Shown here piece by piece: positions 1 to 8,743 of a stretch of DNA of 64,000 nt. The stretch comes from Methylomarinum vadi. GTDB lineage: Bacteria > Pseudomonadota > Gammaproteobacteria > Methylococcales > Methylomonadaceae. The first letter of the stretch is position 1. Each line of letters begins with the position of its first letter. Below the pieces are notes generated by a model that saw only the letters and a program-made list of their open reading frames with translations, did no database searches and had not been told where the DNA came from. The stretch spans positions 682,001 to 746,000 of the forward strand of contig NZ_JPON01000001.1 in NCBI RefSeq assembly GCF_000733935.1, in the 5' to 3' direction. Position numbers and translations under genes: made by a program.

Positions 1-1435
1 GTTGATACGCGGCCATTTCACGCCGATAAAGGGTCTGTAAATAATGCTCGAACGCCTCATGGGTATAAATCTTAATGGGCGAATCGGCGAGTATTTTGCA
101 CACGGCAAGTTGCCGTTTGAGTTTGAGTTTGGTTTCGGCCTGAGGCAATACTTCGGGATAACGCTCTGAGTTGATCAAATAATAAAACAACTGGCGGTTG
201 GAAAGTCGCTCAAAACGGCTTTCCGGAACCGGACTCTTATTCACCTGAAAACAGAAACTCCCGCTTGTTGGCGTAGCCAAGCCGATTTTCGGCTGGCTTT
301 GCGCACCACTGCATAGCCAGTTTCGGACAATAGCCACTTCGTCCGGTTGTAAAATGCCGAACATCGGCCCTTCAAAGCTAAACAGACGCAACAGTCTACT
401 CTTTTCCGGACTGTCGATATCGACATAGGGAGATTGGCGTAACGCCGTCAAAAATGCCTCACCGTTTGTCGACAACCGGTCAAACCAGTCGTCCAGACTG
501 CGCCCCGCCAAAACGATTCGGCCATGATGCCCTGTTGCCGCCGCTGCCTTGCGCTGAAGCAGCTTCAGCATCGCCTGTGCCGGAGACATGTGCTGGGTTA
601 ATTTATCGTGAAGCTGCGCGGTCGTTTTACTGAATAGGTATTGGTACAACCAAAAACCGGATTGAATCCGTTTCCAGCGCCGCTCTCTTTGCACCGAGTT
701 ATCTTGCAGATATTGCTCGATCGATTTTTCGATCAGATCCGTTTGCCGTGCCAACAGCTCCCGACGTTGAGAAAAAAAATCGATATTTTGTACCTTTCCG
801 GGAAAATAATGTTCGCATAAGGTGTGAGAGCGACAAAATGCCAAGGTAAATCCCAGAATTTCCGCCGACATAGACCGAGGCATGTAGGCCAAAGCCAGTT
901 GTACCGCGGCAAAGTCGAACACGCCGTCCAATAAACCGTCCTTTCCGCAGTAACTTTTTGCATAAATGGGAGGCGAAGCAATGCCAAAGCGCGCCAGCAG
1001 GTTCCGGTAGGAGCCGGCATAATCGGCTTCGTGAAAGGCCAAATAGACCCGAAACAACGCGGCGCATAACGCTTCCTGGTTACTGGCGGCGATATAAATA
1101 TCCTGCAGCCAGCAAGGTTCGGTCAGAATCAACGGAGCCGACAGTCTCAGGGCTTCCTTGAATTTATCCGTGCCGGTCAACACGCAATCGGAAGACTTCG
1201 TAACATGCAATGACGCAATCGCCGTCGGGCAATACGGTTTGAATTGCGGCAGAAAATAACGCTCGGCTTCATCAAGATAATGTCGTAAATAGGCCTGAGC
1301 CAGGCTGCAATTGTCATGATATTCATGAAAATGCAACAGACGGTAAAACACCTCCCTGCCCGTAACAGCAATTTTCCCGGAATCGGGACATTCCTTCGCA
1401 GACAGCGATGTGGCGGCAGAGGGCATCTTACTCAT
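1..1435 (-). CDS. Heme-oxygenase-like iron-containing redox protein (3' end outside window)
   Basis: An open frame runs from ATG at 1435 to the window edge, about 478 codons without a stop. It overlaps the end of the carbamoyltransferase gene by 8 nt, so the two are probably translated together. Features in order are a His/Glu-rich N-terminal stretch (FHEYHDNC), a segment FHEADYAGSY near residue 140, and EILGFTLAF near residue 200. The last resembles the helix of heme-oxygenase-like di-iron proteins annotated as iron-containing redox enzymes. Family assignment is by motif memory only and is tentative. The second half (about residues 250-478) shows no motif I recognise. Position as third gene of a radical SAM/carbamoyltransferase operon suggests a tailoring oxidase or lyase. 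Confidence 0.5.
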   Translation of the reverse strand, partial: MSKMPSAATSLSAKECPDSGKIAVTGREVFYRLLHFHEYHDNCSLAQAYLRHYLDEAERYFLPQFKPYCPTAIASLHVTKSSDCVLTGTDKFKEALRLSAPLILTEPCWLQDIYIAASNQEALCAALFRVYLAFHEADYAGSYRNLLARFGIASPPIYAKSYCGKDGLLDGVFDFAAVQLALAYMPRSMSAEILGFTLAFCRSHTLCEHYFPGKVQNIDFFSQRRELLARQTDLIEKSIEQYLQDNSVQRERRWKRIQSGFWLYQYLFSKTTAQLHDKLTQHMSPAQAMLKLLQRKAAAATGHHGRIVLAGRSLDDWFDRLSTNGEAFLTALRQSPYVDIDSPEKSRLLRLFSFEGPMFGILQPDEVAIVRNWLCSGAQSQPKIGLATPTSGSFCFQVNKSPVPESRFERLSNRQLFYYLINSERYPEVLPQAETKLKLKRQLAVCKILADSPIKIYTHEAFEHYLQTLYRREMAAYQ

Positions 1436-3173
1436 GTCGGAGCTTGCTAATCAGATAATCGTTGATCACCAAATGGTCGAGACCGCTGGTTAAAAACACC
1501 GCAAGCGCATCTTCCAGCGTGTGCACCATCGGTTTACCCATGACATTGAAGCTGGTATTCAGCAACGCCGGGACGCCACTGATCCGGTGAAATTGTTCGA
1601 TCAAGTGGTAAAAACGCGGATTAAACTCCCTAGTAACCGTTTGCAAGCGTCCGGTTCCGTCGACATGACAAACCGCCGCCAGCCGATCGCGCCGCTCCGC
1701 CTTGATCCGCAACGTTTTGTCCATGTAGGGAGAAGACTGGTGATTTTCGAAATATTTCTCGGCGTATTCGGCCAAAATGGATGGCGCGAAAGGCCGGAAT
1801 CGTTCCCGAAACTTGATCTCGGCATTGATCCGGTCTTTGGTTGCAGCGTGTCGCGGATCGGCCAGGATCGAGCGATTGCCCAACGCCCGCGGGCCGAATT
1901 CCGCCCTACCCTGTACCCAGGCGACCAAAGCTCCGTCCGCCAACAATTGCGCGGTCGTTTCGCAAATCCGCCCCGGCAAATGACTAATCTTTAATCCCCC
2001 GTGATACTTCCGAAGCTGTTCCACCGCCGAGTCGGAAATGTCGGAGCCTAGATAGGGGGACAAACAGCCGGACGGCAACGGTTGGTTTGGCCTATCCCGG
2101 CGCAAGGCCAGCCAGGCGGCGCCCAGCGCCGTGCCGTCATCGGCCGGAGCCGACGGAATATAAACCCGTTCGAAACCGGTTCTTTCGCTGATCTGGCCAT
2201 TGAAGGCCGAATTCAAGGCGCAGCCGCCGGCAAAAGCCAATTGCTTTGCCCCGGTCCGTTCCTGCAGGTTCTGCAATAGTTTTGCCGACAGTTCGGCAAA
2301 AAAATACTGGCCGGTATAGGCGATGTCCGCAGCCATCTCAATCGATTGGTTTTGCTGTCGCCGAAAACCTTGCAGACGATCCGCTTGCTTGAATATTGCC
2401 GGAGCCGGATGGCGGCAGCGCAATCCGTCGACCGTCATCATGTTCTGCAATATGTCATACAATTCCGGGTTCAAACGTCCGTAAGGCGCCAATCCCATGA
2501 CTTTCCATTCTTCGCCCTTGAGCCAGTCGAATCCGCAGAGTTCGGTAACCTTCATATAGTAGAAGCCGAGACTGCCGGTGCCGCAGTTTTCGTGGATCAG
2601 TTGCAAGCGGCCGTCGACGAAGCGGTAAAATGCCATCGAACCGCGTTCGCCGAATGAATCGATCACGGCGCAAGCTGCCTCGGTAAAGGGGCTGCCGAAA
2701 CAGGCCGTCGCCGCATGTGTGAGATGATGGGGAAAATCGGCAAAATGGATCGGCGCCTGCGGATAGCATTCGCGCAGCACACGAACCGTATTCAAGCCGG
2801 CGCTTCGGATTTTGTTGCGCTGGCAGGCGATCATGTGGTGCAGTTGGTAATTCGGCAAAGGCGAACGGACGCGTTTGAACCCTTCTTTCAACAACCCCGG
2901 CGCATCGAGGCATCCCAACGCCGCGACGACATTTTCATACCAGGGGCGTTTTTTTCGCCAATTGATGGCCAGCGTGAATTGACAAGGAAACCGGCAATAG
3001 CGTTGCAACAACTCGGGCAAGCGTAACAGCGTATCGGCCTCGCAATTCATTGCCCGTTTATGCTGTAGATAACGCTCGGTCGCTTCGGCAAACAACACCG
3101 CGCCATTCTGATCGATGATCGCCAGAGCCGGGTCATGATAAGTCACCGACAAACCGATGTAATAATGTCTCAT
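1428..3173 (-). CDS. NodU/CmcH-family carbamoyltransferase
   Basis: A 581-residue protein, the usual length for O-carbamoyltransferases of the NodU/TobZ/CmcH family. These enzymes make carbamoyl-adenylate from carbamoyl phosphate and ATP and pass the carbamoyl group to a hydroxyl of a small molecule. The N-terminal half has the actin/Kae1-like fold start (YYIGLSVTYHDPALAII) and the segment FAGGCALNSAFNG near residue 320. The C-terminal YrdC-like half carries the diagnostic EFGPRALGNRSILADPR stretch and the closing LLNTSFNVMGKPMV. Its ATG lies 12 nt after the radical SAM gene and its end overlaps the next gene by 8 nt, so the three are one operon. The acceptor substrate cannot be told from sequence. 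Confidence 0.9.
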   Translation of the reverse strand: MRHYYIGLSVTYHDPALAIIDQNGAVLFAEATERYLQHKRAMNCEADTLLRLPELLQRYCRFPCQFTLAINWRKKRPWYENVVAALGCLDAPGLLKEGFKRVRSPLPNYQLHHMIACQRNKIRSAGLNTVRVLRECYPQAPIHFADFPHHLTHAATACFGSPFTEAACAVIDSFGERGSMAFYRFVDGRLQLIHENCGTGSLGFYYMKVTELCGFDWLKGEEWKVMGLAPYGRLNPELYDILQNMMTVDGLRCRHPAPAIFKQADRLQGFRRQQNQSIEMAADIAYTGQYFFAELSAKLLQNLQERTGAKQLAFAGGCALNSAFNGQISERTGFERVYIPSAPADDGTALGAAWLALRRDRPNQPLPSGCLSPYLGSDISDSAVEQLRKYHGGLKISHLPGRICETTAQLLADGALVAWVQGRAEFGPRALGNRSILADPRHAATKDRINAEIKFRERFRPFAPSILAEYAEKYFENHQSSPYMDKTLRIKAERRDRLAAVCHVDGTGRLQTVTREFNPRFYHLIEQFHRISGVPALLNTSFNVMGKPMVHTLEDALAVFLTSGLDHLVINDYLISKLRHE

Positions 3174-3185
3174 CCTACCGTTTCC

Positions 3186-5053
3186 TCAACCCGCATCGGC
3201 CAATTGCCGAATAGCCCGGTATTTGCGCCAAGCCTGACGCACGCGACCGGGGAATTCCGGATCCTGGACGAGAAATTCCTTAAGGTAGCGTTCCCAGACA
3301 GGCCAGGCGATCTGCGCAGACAAAGCCGAGCGTTGCCGAAAAGCTTCGGAGAAGGCTTGGATTTGCAGTGTCAGACATTGTTCCGACGATAATGTCGCTC
3401 CCTGAAACTCGGCAAACCCTCGTTCGAGAAACGGCTGGCAAAAAACACGCATGATCTGCAAGCGGCTGGCCTGGTAGGAAAAATCGATCGGCTGAAGCCT
3501 GACTCTGATGGTATCCAGGACTGGTGTCATGGGATGAGCTTGCAGCAATTCCACCGATGTGATATCGGCCTGCAAAAATTGTTGCCAGGAAAAAAGTTGC
3601 CAATCTTGATATTGCCTCTGCGCGATTTCCCGCTGCAAGGCGCGAGTCTGGCCGATGAAATGCGTATATTGCGCGCAAAGGGCAAAAAATTCGGCCAACA
3701 CGCCTTGAAAATCCGCGCTACCCGGCGAAAAACGCCGACCGGCGATGGCCACGGCCTGCGGCAGATAACGCCAGTAAATCGGCGCGTGATTTCGAGTCAG
3801 GATCTTGCCCACCGCCAACAGTTGCTCGCCCTTGCCGCGGAAATCGCCTTTCAAGCCCGGATCGACCATACCCAAATGACGCATGACTCGACGGAAATAC
3901 GCTTTGGGGCAATAAATGCCCTCCAATATTTTTAGGTAATTGCGTTCCGCCAGACGCACGGACATTCGCCACGGAATGAAATTGATCACGCCATCCGAAT
4001 TATTGCCGCTGCTGTTCTGGATAAATCGCCCTTCGTCGACGAGGCGCCGCATCAAGGCCGTTTGCGGTAAAGCGTTCAGCAAACCGGCCATAACGATGGG
4101 GGCATGGCTGCTGTTGACGAAGTCGATAAAGCGCTCGACCGTCTCGTCGCTATCGTGGTCGAACCCGAAAATCATCCCCATCATGACACCGGAGCCGGTT
4201 TGTTCGCTGATATAGGTTAATTTTTCAGTCAGATTTCTTTCGCCCCGCAGGTTTTGGCGTTTGTCGGTTTCTCTGAGCGCCGCTTTATTCGGTGTTTCCA
4301 CACCGTAGAAACTCTGACTGAAATTGCAGCGCCGAAACCACGCCCTGACTTGGTGCATGGTCTCCGATTCGTCGGCAAATCGCAGCGTCATCTCGGTATA
4401 TTTAGGATGATGGATACCCAGCTCCTCGCCGATATGGTAAAGTTTTTTTAACGCTTCCAACGCCGACTTCGGGTTGCCGATGAAATTGTCGTCGACGATG
4501 AAAACCGGCCCCCGCCAGCCCAATTCGCTCAATTGGCGGAAAGCCGCCCGGGTTTGCCGCCAGGGAGTGACGCGGTAGTTTTTGCCGAATCGCGCCGGAA
4601 TATCGCAAAATTCGCAGGATTCCGGGCAGCCACGGCTGATCTGCAATGCCATGTGGGCATAATTGCTCAGATCGATGGCGGAATAATCGGGCTGAAAAAA
4701 CTTGTCTGCCGGCGCCGGAGTTCCGCGATAATACTTCCTGGCCGTACCAGTGGCGAGACCCTGCAATAAATCATCGATCACCATTTCCGCTTCGTTTTCG
4801 ATCAGATGGTCGGCAACGTCCATTAAAGGCGACTGGCCTGTCACGGCGGTACCGCCGACGATCAGGGTTTTGCCGCATTGTTTGATCGAAACGGCATTAC
4901 GATAATAACTCTGCTGTTGCGCCGACATGCCGCCCATGTAGACGTGCCCGGCATCGGTTATCAATTGAGGTAGAGGCCGCGGATCGACATTGAGGTCGAC
5001 CAGCTCGATTTTACGATAATAAGGCTTTAAATGATTGTATAAACCGAGCAAGC
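3186..5053 (-). pseudogene. B12-binding radical SAM protein, C-terminal part (gene split by IS1380-family insertion)
   Basis: This is the larger part of a gene cut by the element at 5058-6639. Read alone it can only start at TTG 5051 and lacks the first 52 residues. Joined to 6793-6640 it gives 2022 nt, or 673 residues plus stop. It carries the rest of the cobalamin-binding Rossmann-like domain (IELVDLNVDPRPL, then LIVGGTAV), the radical SAM cluster CxxxCxxC in GCPESCEFCD (Cys 194, 198, 201 of the restored protein), and a DUF4070-like region as in HpnP-type class B enzymes. About 150 extra C-terminal residues follow. Class B enzymes often methylate unreactive carbons. No internal stop or frameshift is present, so the break looks recent. 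A shortened product from TTG 5051 would lack part of the B12 domain. Confidence 0.88.
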
Positions 5054-5057
5054 CTAA
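5054..5057. repeat. Target site duplication CTAA, copy 1
   Basis: CTAA directly abuts the left end of the IS element and matches the four bases at 6640-6643 beyond its right end. On the minus strand it reads TTAG, part of the Leu-Gly codons of the interrupted radical SAM gene. Four-base duplications fit the IS1380 family. Confidence 0.85.
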
Positions 5058-5073
5058 CCCGGATATTTCATCA
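5058..5073 (+). repeat. IS1380-family terminal inverted repeat, left
   Basis: CCCGGATATTTCATCA, matching 14 of 16 bases of the opposite end. It marks the transposase 3' side of the element. Confidence 0.85.
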
Positions 5074-5237
5074 GTCCCTTGAAACCCTATCGAAACCCTC
5101 GTTTGTTTTAAAACATGCGATCGTAAGGAGAAATTGAGCGGTCAAAAAGGGAATTAAGCATTGATTTCCGTTTTTCAGGCGCAACTTCCCCTTACCCCAT
5201 TGTTTATCAGCGTGCCGGGCACAGCACTTTGTTTGTA

Positions 5238-6551
5238 CTAATCAGGGCACAGGCGCTGACAAACGGATTTAAACAAGGATTGAAACGGATACTGACTGCT
5301 GAACAGCAGTCGAATACGACGGGTGTTACGAATGATGACGGCACCGATTTTAAACAATTTCAGGCGAATGGTGGCGCAAGTGGCTGTCGCTAGTTCGGTA
5401 TTTTTGAGGGCGATTCGGCGAATCGCATGGATCAACGTATAGGCCAGTGTCGATAACAGCAAACGAAACTGATTCGGCCACCACAGGCTGCAACTGGTGC
5501 GGTCGGCAAACAGATCCAATTGTTGTTCTTTAATCCGGTTTTCCATGTCGCCTCGCGCACAGTAAACGGTTTCATAGAGTGTTTGTGCATCGCCGTCCAG
5601 ATTGGTTACGACATAGCGGGGATTACTCCCTTGGCTCATGTGTTCGGCCTTAAGAATGACACGGCGTCGGCGTTTCCAGGTGCCGGCTTTATAGTGGAAA
5701 TCGGTAAAGAGACGCTGTTTCTGCTGTTCGCTTTGGAACTGTTGCCGGGCTTGTTCAATCCAGGGTTGGCTTAAGCGCGTTAAGCGTTTATTTTTGGCCA
5801 ACCCGACAATATAGTGAACGCGATGCCGCTCGCACCAACTCAGCATCTTATGGCGACAAAAACCGCCATCGCCGCGAAACGTGATGTCAACGTCCGGCCA
5901 AGCCTGACGCAAGCGCCGAACCAGCAAAGCCAGAATCGCCCAGCTGTGCTTGGCGCCATCAATATTGCTGGGACGTAGATAACTGACCAAGCAGTGATGG
6001 CCGCAAAAGACATACAACGGCAGGAAACAATAGTGCCGATAGTAGCCATGAAAAAAACGTCCGTCCTGTTCGCCATGAACCGGATCGTCGGTGGCGTCGA
6101 AATCCAGGATCAACGATTTCGGCGGTGTCTCATACGAAGCGATAAACTGTGCCAGCAACTCCTCATGAACTCGCCACATCAAGGCGCGATCCGCCTGCTG
6201 CTCAAACCGGCACAAGGTGGATCGGCTGCCCAATGTCTGATCCTTTTCCACCGCCGTCTGAAAGGCGATATCATTTCTGAGCGTGTCATGATCATTCAAA
6301 TCCTCATACCCACACGCCAAGCCATAAACCCGTTGACGGAGCAGGTTGATCACAGAGTGTTGCACGCGGTCAGGGGCTCTGGCGTCAGGAATCTGCGCCG
6401 CTATCCGTTCGGTTAACCCTAACTGCTGGTCAACCGCTCGTAACAACAGCACACCGCCATCACTGGTGATCGCTCCACCACTGAATTGGGCGTCTATTTT
6501 ACGGCGTTTTAAGGGAGGAAATTCTATTTGAGCTGGAGTACAATTTGTCAT
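5238..6551 (-). CDS. IS1380-family transposase
   Basis: A DDE transposase of about 437 residues from ATG 6551. A longer frame reaches TTG 6608, but its extra 19 residues are close to the IS terminus and unlikely to be used. The N-terminus has the family segment FSGGAITSDGGVLLLRA. Likely acidic residues sit in LILDFDATDDPVHGEQ and DITFRGDGGFCR, with a late E in ARGDMENRIKEQQLDL, the usual D-D-E spacing for this family. The frame is intact, so the element may still move. No clear ribosome binding site precedes ATG 6551. Confidence 0.92.
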   Translation of the reverse strand: MTNCTPAQIEFPPLKRRKIDAQFSGGAITSDGGVLLLRAVDQQLGLTERIAAQIPDARAPDRVQHSVINLLRQRVYGLACGYEDLNDHDTLRNDIAFQTAVEKDQTLGSRSTLCRFEQQADRALMWRVHEELLAQFIASYETPPKSLILDFDATDDPVHGEQDGRFFHGYYRHYCFLPLYVFCGHHCLVSYLRPSNIDGAKHSWAILALLVRRLRQAWPDVDITFRGDGGFCRHKMLSWCERHRVHYIVGLAKNKRLTRLSQPWIEQARQQFQSEQQKQRLFTDFHYKAGTWKRRRRVILKAEHMSQGSNPRYVVTNLDGDAQTLYETVYCARGDMENRIKEQQLDLFADRTSCSLWWPNQFRLLLSTLAYTLIHAIRRIALKNTELATATCATIRLKLFKIGAVIIRNTRRIRLLFSSQYPFQSLFKSVCQRLCPD

Positions 6552-6623
6552 GGGCAAGTTGTTGGTTAAATTCAATCTAAGTAACTGAATTTTATCAAAT
6601 ATCAACAAACTTGCCCGCCTCTA

Positions 6624-6639
6624 TCATGAAATATTCGGG
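6624..6639 (-). repeat. IS1380-family terminal inverted repeat, right
   Basis: Read on the minus strand as CCCGAATATTTCATGA. It is the transposase 5' side of the element and the partner of 5058-5073. Confidence 0.85.
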
Positions 6640-6643
6640 CTAA
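6640..6643. repeat. Target site duplication CTAA, copy 2
   Basis: Second copy of the 4-bp duplication flanking the IS element. Retaining this copy and dropping the one at 5054-5057 rejoins the codons for Pro-Pro-Leu-Gly-Leu-Leu-Gly. Confidence 0.85.
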
Positions 6644-6793
6644 CGGCGGCAGCAATCGTTGCGGCATGCCGAAGCGATTCCGCTTGCTATATAGAGTCAG
6701 GCTGCGGCTATAACTCCAAAAGGTATCGCCGCTATCGAATTGCGGATAAATCAGTACGGCCTTGTCGGCAAGGTATTCGTTCAACGGGATCAA
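6640..6793 (-). pseudogene. B12-binding radical SAM protein, N-terminal fragment
   Basis: The first 51 codons of the gene interrupted by the IS element. The peptide reads KAVLIYPQFDSGDTFW and then SKRNRFGMPQRLLPPL, which is the start of a cobalamin-binding domain of the DUF4070 radical SAM group. There the pattern is hydrophobic-YP-x-F...FW...PPLGLL. The final Leu-Gly codons continue at 5053. The only available in-frame start near the stop upstream is TTG 6793 (or TTG 6784). No ATG exists in this frame, so the exact start is uncertain. Alone it cannot make a functional protein. Confidence 0.82.
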
Positions 6794-6902
6794 CCATCTA
6801 CAAAATCAACGAGATCAGAAGTACGGTTTTACCACGCCCAAAAACCTTTGCAAGACCATTTTTAGCCAGTAAGCCGATTGAAATTCAGCGCTAGCATGTG
6901 AT

Positions 6903-6932
6903 ACCGCCCGGTTCTGGGCAAAACCAGGCGGT
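6903..6932 (-). terminator. Hairpin after the small secreted-protein gene
   Basis: Arms ACCGCCCGGTT (6903-6913) and AACCAGGCGGT (6922-6932) pair over 11 bp with one mismatch and a short loop. It lies 16 nt past the stop at 6948. There is no T-run, so it may be a processing or Rho-linked structure rather than a classic intrinsic terminator. It separates this gene from the radical SAM operon downstream. Confidence 0.5.
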
Positions 6933-6947
6933 AAGATTGGTAGGATA

Positions 6948-7514
6948 TTATTTCTGGTCGACCACGTGCACACACAGATTAGTCGGCTTTTGCTGGCCAT
7001 CAAGGACCGGCTTCAACGTGAACGAAACCACTGCTTCGACGCCGGCATCACCCAACTCGCTTACCGGCACGTCTTCAACCTTAAGTTTATTCTTTTTCAC
7101 CGACCAGTTGTAATCGGCATCGAATGCTTTGTTTTTGCCGGAATTGTCCAGATCCACCTCGAAATTGGCGCCTTTACATGCTGACGTGGGTTCCTTCAAA
7201 TCCAGCACGTGGGTATGAAAACCGCTCGGCACCTTTTCATAAGAGCTGTCGTCGATCGGCAAATGCGTCACCGCAACCAACAGATTGTTACCGCCATCGG
7301 TCAACGCCGCATAACCAAACGCGCCGGACTTTCCATCCATCGGTATATTGCCTTGCGTCTCGACTTCCAGTTCCAAGGTTTTTTTACCGTTTTCCGCCTT
7401 GACTTCCGTTTCCACCTCTTTTAATTGCAGATAACCGGTTTTATCGGCGGCATGAACCGGTAGGCTCAAAACGCCAGCCAACAGTATCGAACAACTTACA
7501 ATCTGAGTTCTCAT
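6948..7514 (-). CDS. Secreted protein of unknown function
   Basis: A 188-residue protein with a clear Sec signal peptide (residues 1-22, cleavage after SLPVHA), so it is periplasmic or released. Its ATG has a near-perfect ribosome site (GGGGAGGAATT). The mature part is about 165 residues, rich in Val, Lys and Asp with alternating hydrophobic residues, which suggests a beta-sandwich. A central FHTHVLDLK segment and two Cys (in TSACKG and TNLCVH) could form a disulfide. I recognise no family. It is bounded by a hairpin on the 3' side and is probably a single-gene unit. Confidence 0.75.
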   Translation of the reverse strand: MRTQIVSCSILLAGVLSLPVHAADKTGYLQLKEVETEVKAENGKKTLELEVETQGNIPMDGKSGAFGYAALTDGGNNLLVAVTHLPIDDSSYEKVPSGFHTHVLDLKEPTSACKGANFEVDLDNSGKNKAFDADYNWSVKKNKLKVEDVPVSELGDAGVEAVVSFTLKPVLDGQQKPTNLCVHVVDQK

Positions 7515-7610
7515 AATTCCTCCCCATTGATAAAGTATCGAATCGATATTTTATTAGCTAAACCTTCACGCTGTAAAGTATTTCGTTATTTATACAGCAA
7601 AAGTATCCGA

Positions 7611-8612
7611 TTAAGCCAAATCGACAACCGTCTGATTCGGTGCTGATGACGACGTTTGCATCATGTCCGGGGAGAGATAGCGTCCGGATTCAAAGGACCA
7701 ATCCAAATTACCGCGCATCCAGGCCCGCATGATGGCGACGAATTTAGCTATATCGTTATCGACTTTATCATCAAAATGAGGTAGCGAATGTTCCAGTCTC
7801 ATGAACCGCCTTACCTGTTGCTCGATCTGTTCACTCACTCGATCAATGGCCTCTTGCATTCCGATAGACTGATGGTGATCGATAATCAGAGCCAGGTTAT
7901 GCATGTCCTTGTGTTTGCGCTCTTTTTGCAGCGAAATAATATCATTGGACCAACATACGACATTGTTGGTAATCTCAATCAATTCAACCATGGTAGGATG
8001 CTTACGCGCCGATATCGGAAGACTGATGGATTCGGTCAACTCGATCAAATCGATATCGGTCAGCAAACCGCCGGTATAAGGACGCATGCGGGTATAAGTC
8101 TCGGCATCGGGCCAACGATTGTTTTTCCGGTTTTCGGCTTCCCATTGCGTCGATTCAAAATATTCCTCGGCACTTTGCATGAAACGAGTCAGCCAGGTTA
8201 AAGGCATCAACGCCTGGAGACGTTCACGAATATTATGAATGGCGTGAACCAAGGCCGGGTCCTCGGCATCTGGCGTTTCACCAGTTAATATCTCGAGACA
8301 ACGACCATGCAATACGGCCAATTGCTTGGGTTCCTTGCCCAGCCCCCACTCGTCGCATTGGTCGTCTAGTATGAACAACCAGGTATTCCAAGCGGCAACG
8401 ATTTCCAATCGATCGAGTGGTGCATTTGGGTAAGCCCTTGCCGCCAATAAGCCGAATTTGGAACGCTGCAGGCGTTTCCAGGGTTCTTCGCCGGAAATCA
8501 AGCGAAATTGTTGCACCCAGTTAAGGGTTCTTTCTTGTAAGGTATCGGCGAAGGGGCTGATGATCGAAGGAAAAGGACAATAAAACGTGGGGATGGTGAT
8601 TTGTTGACTCAT
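7611..8612 (-). CDS. Class I terpene synthase (terpene cyclase)
   Basis: About 333 residues from ATG 8612, chosen because AAGGA lies 8 nt upstream; a TTG two codons earlier is less likely. Numbering from that TTG, it has the aspartate-rich DDQCD at 85-89, the Arg pyrophosphate sensor in TRMRPYTGG (Arg 179), the NSE/DTE metal motif NDIISLQKE at 225-233, and a C-terminal RY pair (ESGRYLS, near 315). All Mg-diphosphate binding elements are present, so it should ionise and cyclise a prenyl diphosphate, probably farnesyl or geranyl diphosphate. No P450 or prenyltransferase is adjacent. Length and motifs match actinobacterial sesquiterpene or 2-methylisoborneol-type cyclases. The product cannot be predicted. 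Confidence 0.92.
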   Translation of the reverse strand: MSQQITIPTFYCPFPSIISPFADTLQERTLNWVQQFRLISGEEPWKRLQRSKFGLLAARAYPNAPLDRLEIVAAWNTWLFILDDQCDEWGLGKEPKQLAVLHGRCLEILTGETPDAEDPALVHAIHNIRERLQALMPLTWLTRFMQSAEEYFESTQWEAENRKNNRWPDAETYTRMRPYTGGLLTDIDLIELTESISLPISARKHPTMVELIEITNNVVCWSNDIISLQKERKHKDMHNLALIIDHHQSIGMQEAIDRVSEQIEQQVRRFMRLEHSLPHFDDKVDNDIAKFVAIMRAWMRGNLDWSFESGRYLSPDMMQTSSSAPNQTVVDLA

Positions 8613-8743
8613 TCTCAATCCTTGTAAGTTTTTGCCAAAATTATGCCTTGCAATTGCCCTACAATAACCCTAATTTCATTAAACAATTTATTTAACTCCC
8701 TTGCATTTGCTATGTTAATTAATCATGACGTTGCCGACTTCAG

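Larger units (their letters stand above)
5058..6639 (-). mobile_element. Complete IS1380-family insertion sequence, 1582 bp
   Basis: Terminal inverted repeats are 16 bp with two mismatches: CCCGGATATTTCATCA at 5058-5073 and CCCGAATATTTCATGA at 6639-6624 read on the minus strand. CTAA flanks both ends. A single full-length transposase lies inside (5238-6551). About 180 bp downstream and 88 bp upstream of it are non-coding. The element sits inside a radical SAM gene in the same orientation. Exact removal restores the host reading frame, which confirms both ends. Length, one-gene layout and 4-bp duplication match IS1380 elements. Confidence 0.9.

Noticed and set aside
5058-5130. Readable peptide upstream of the TTG at 5051 as the true N-terminus of the radical SAM protein
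   Set aside because: This codes through the IS terminal repeat; the real N-terminus is beyond the element at 6793-6640 and matches the protein family.
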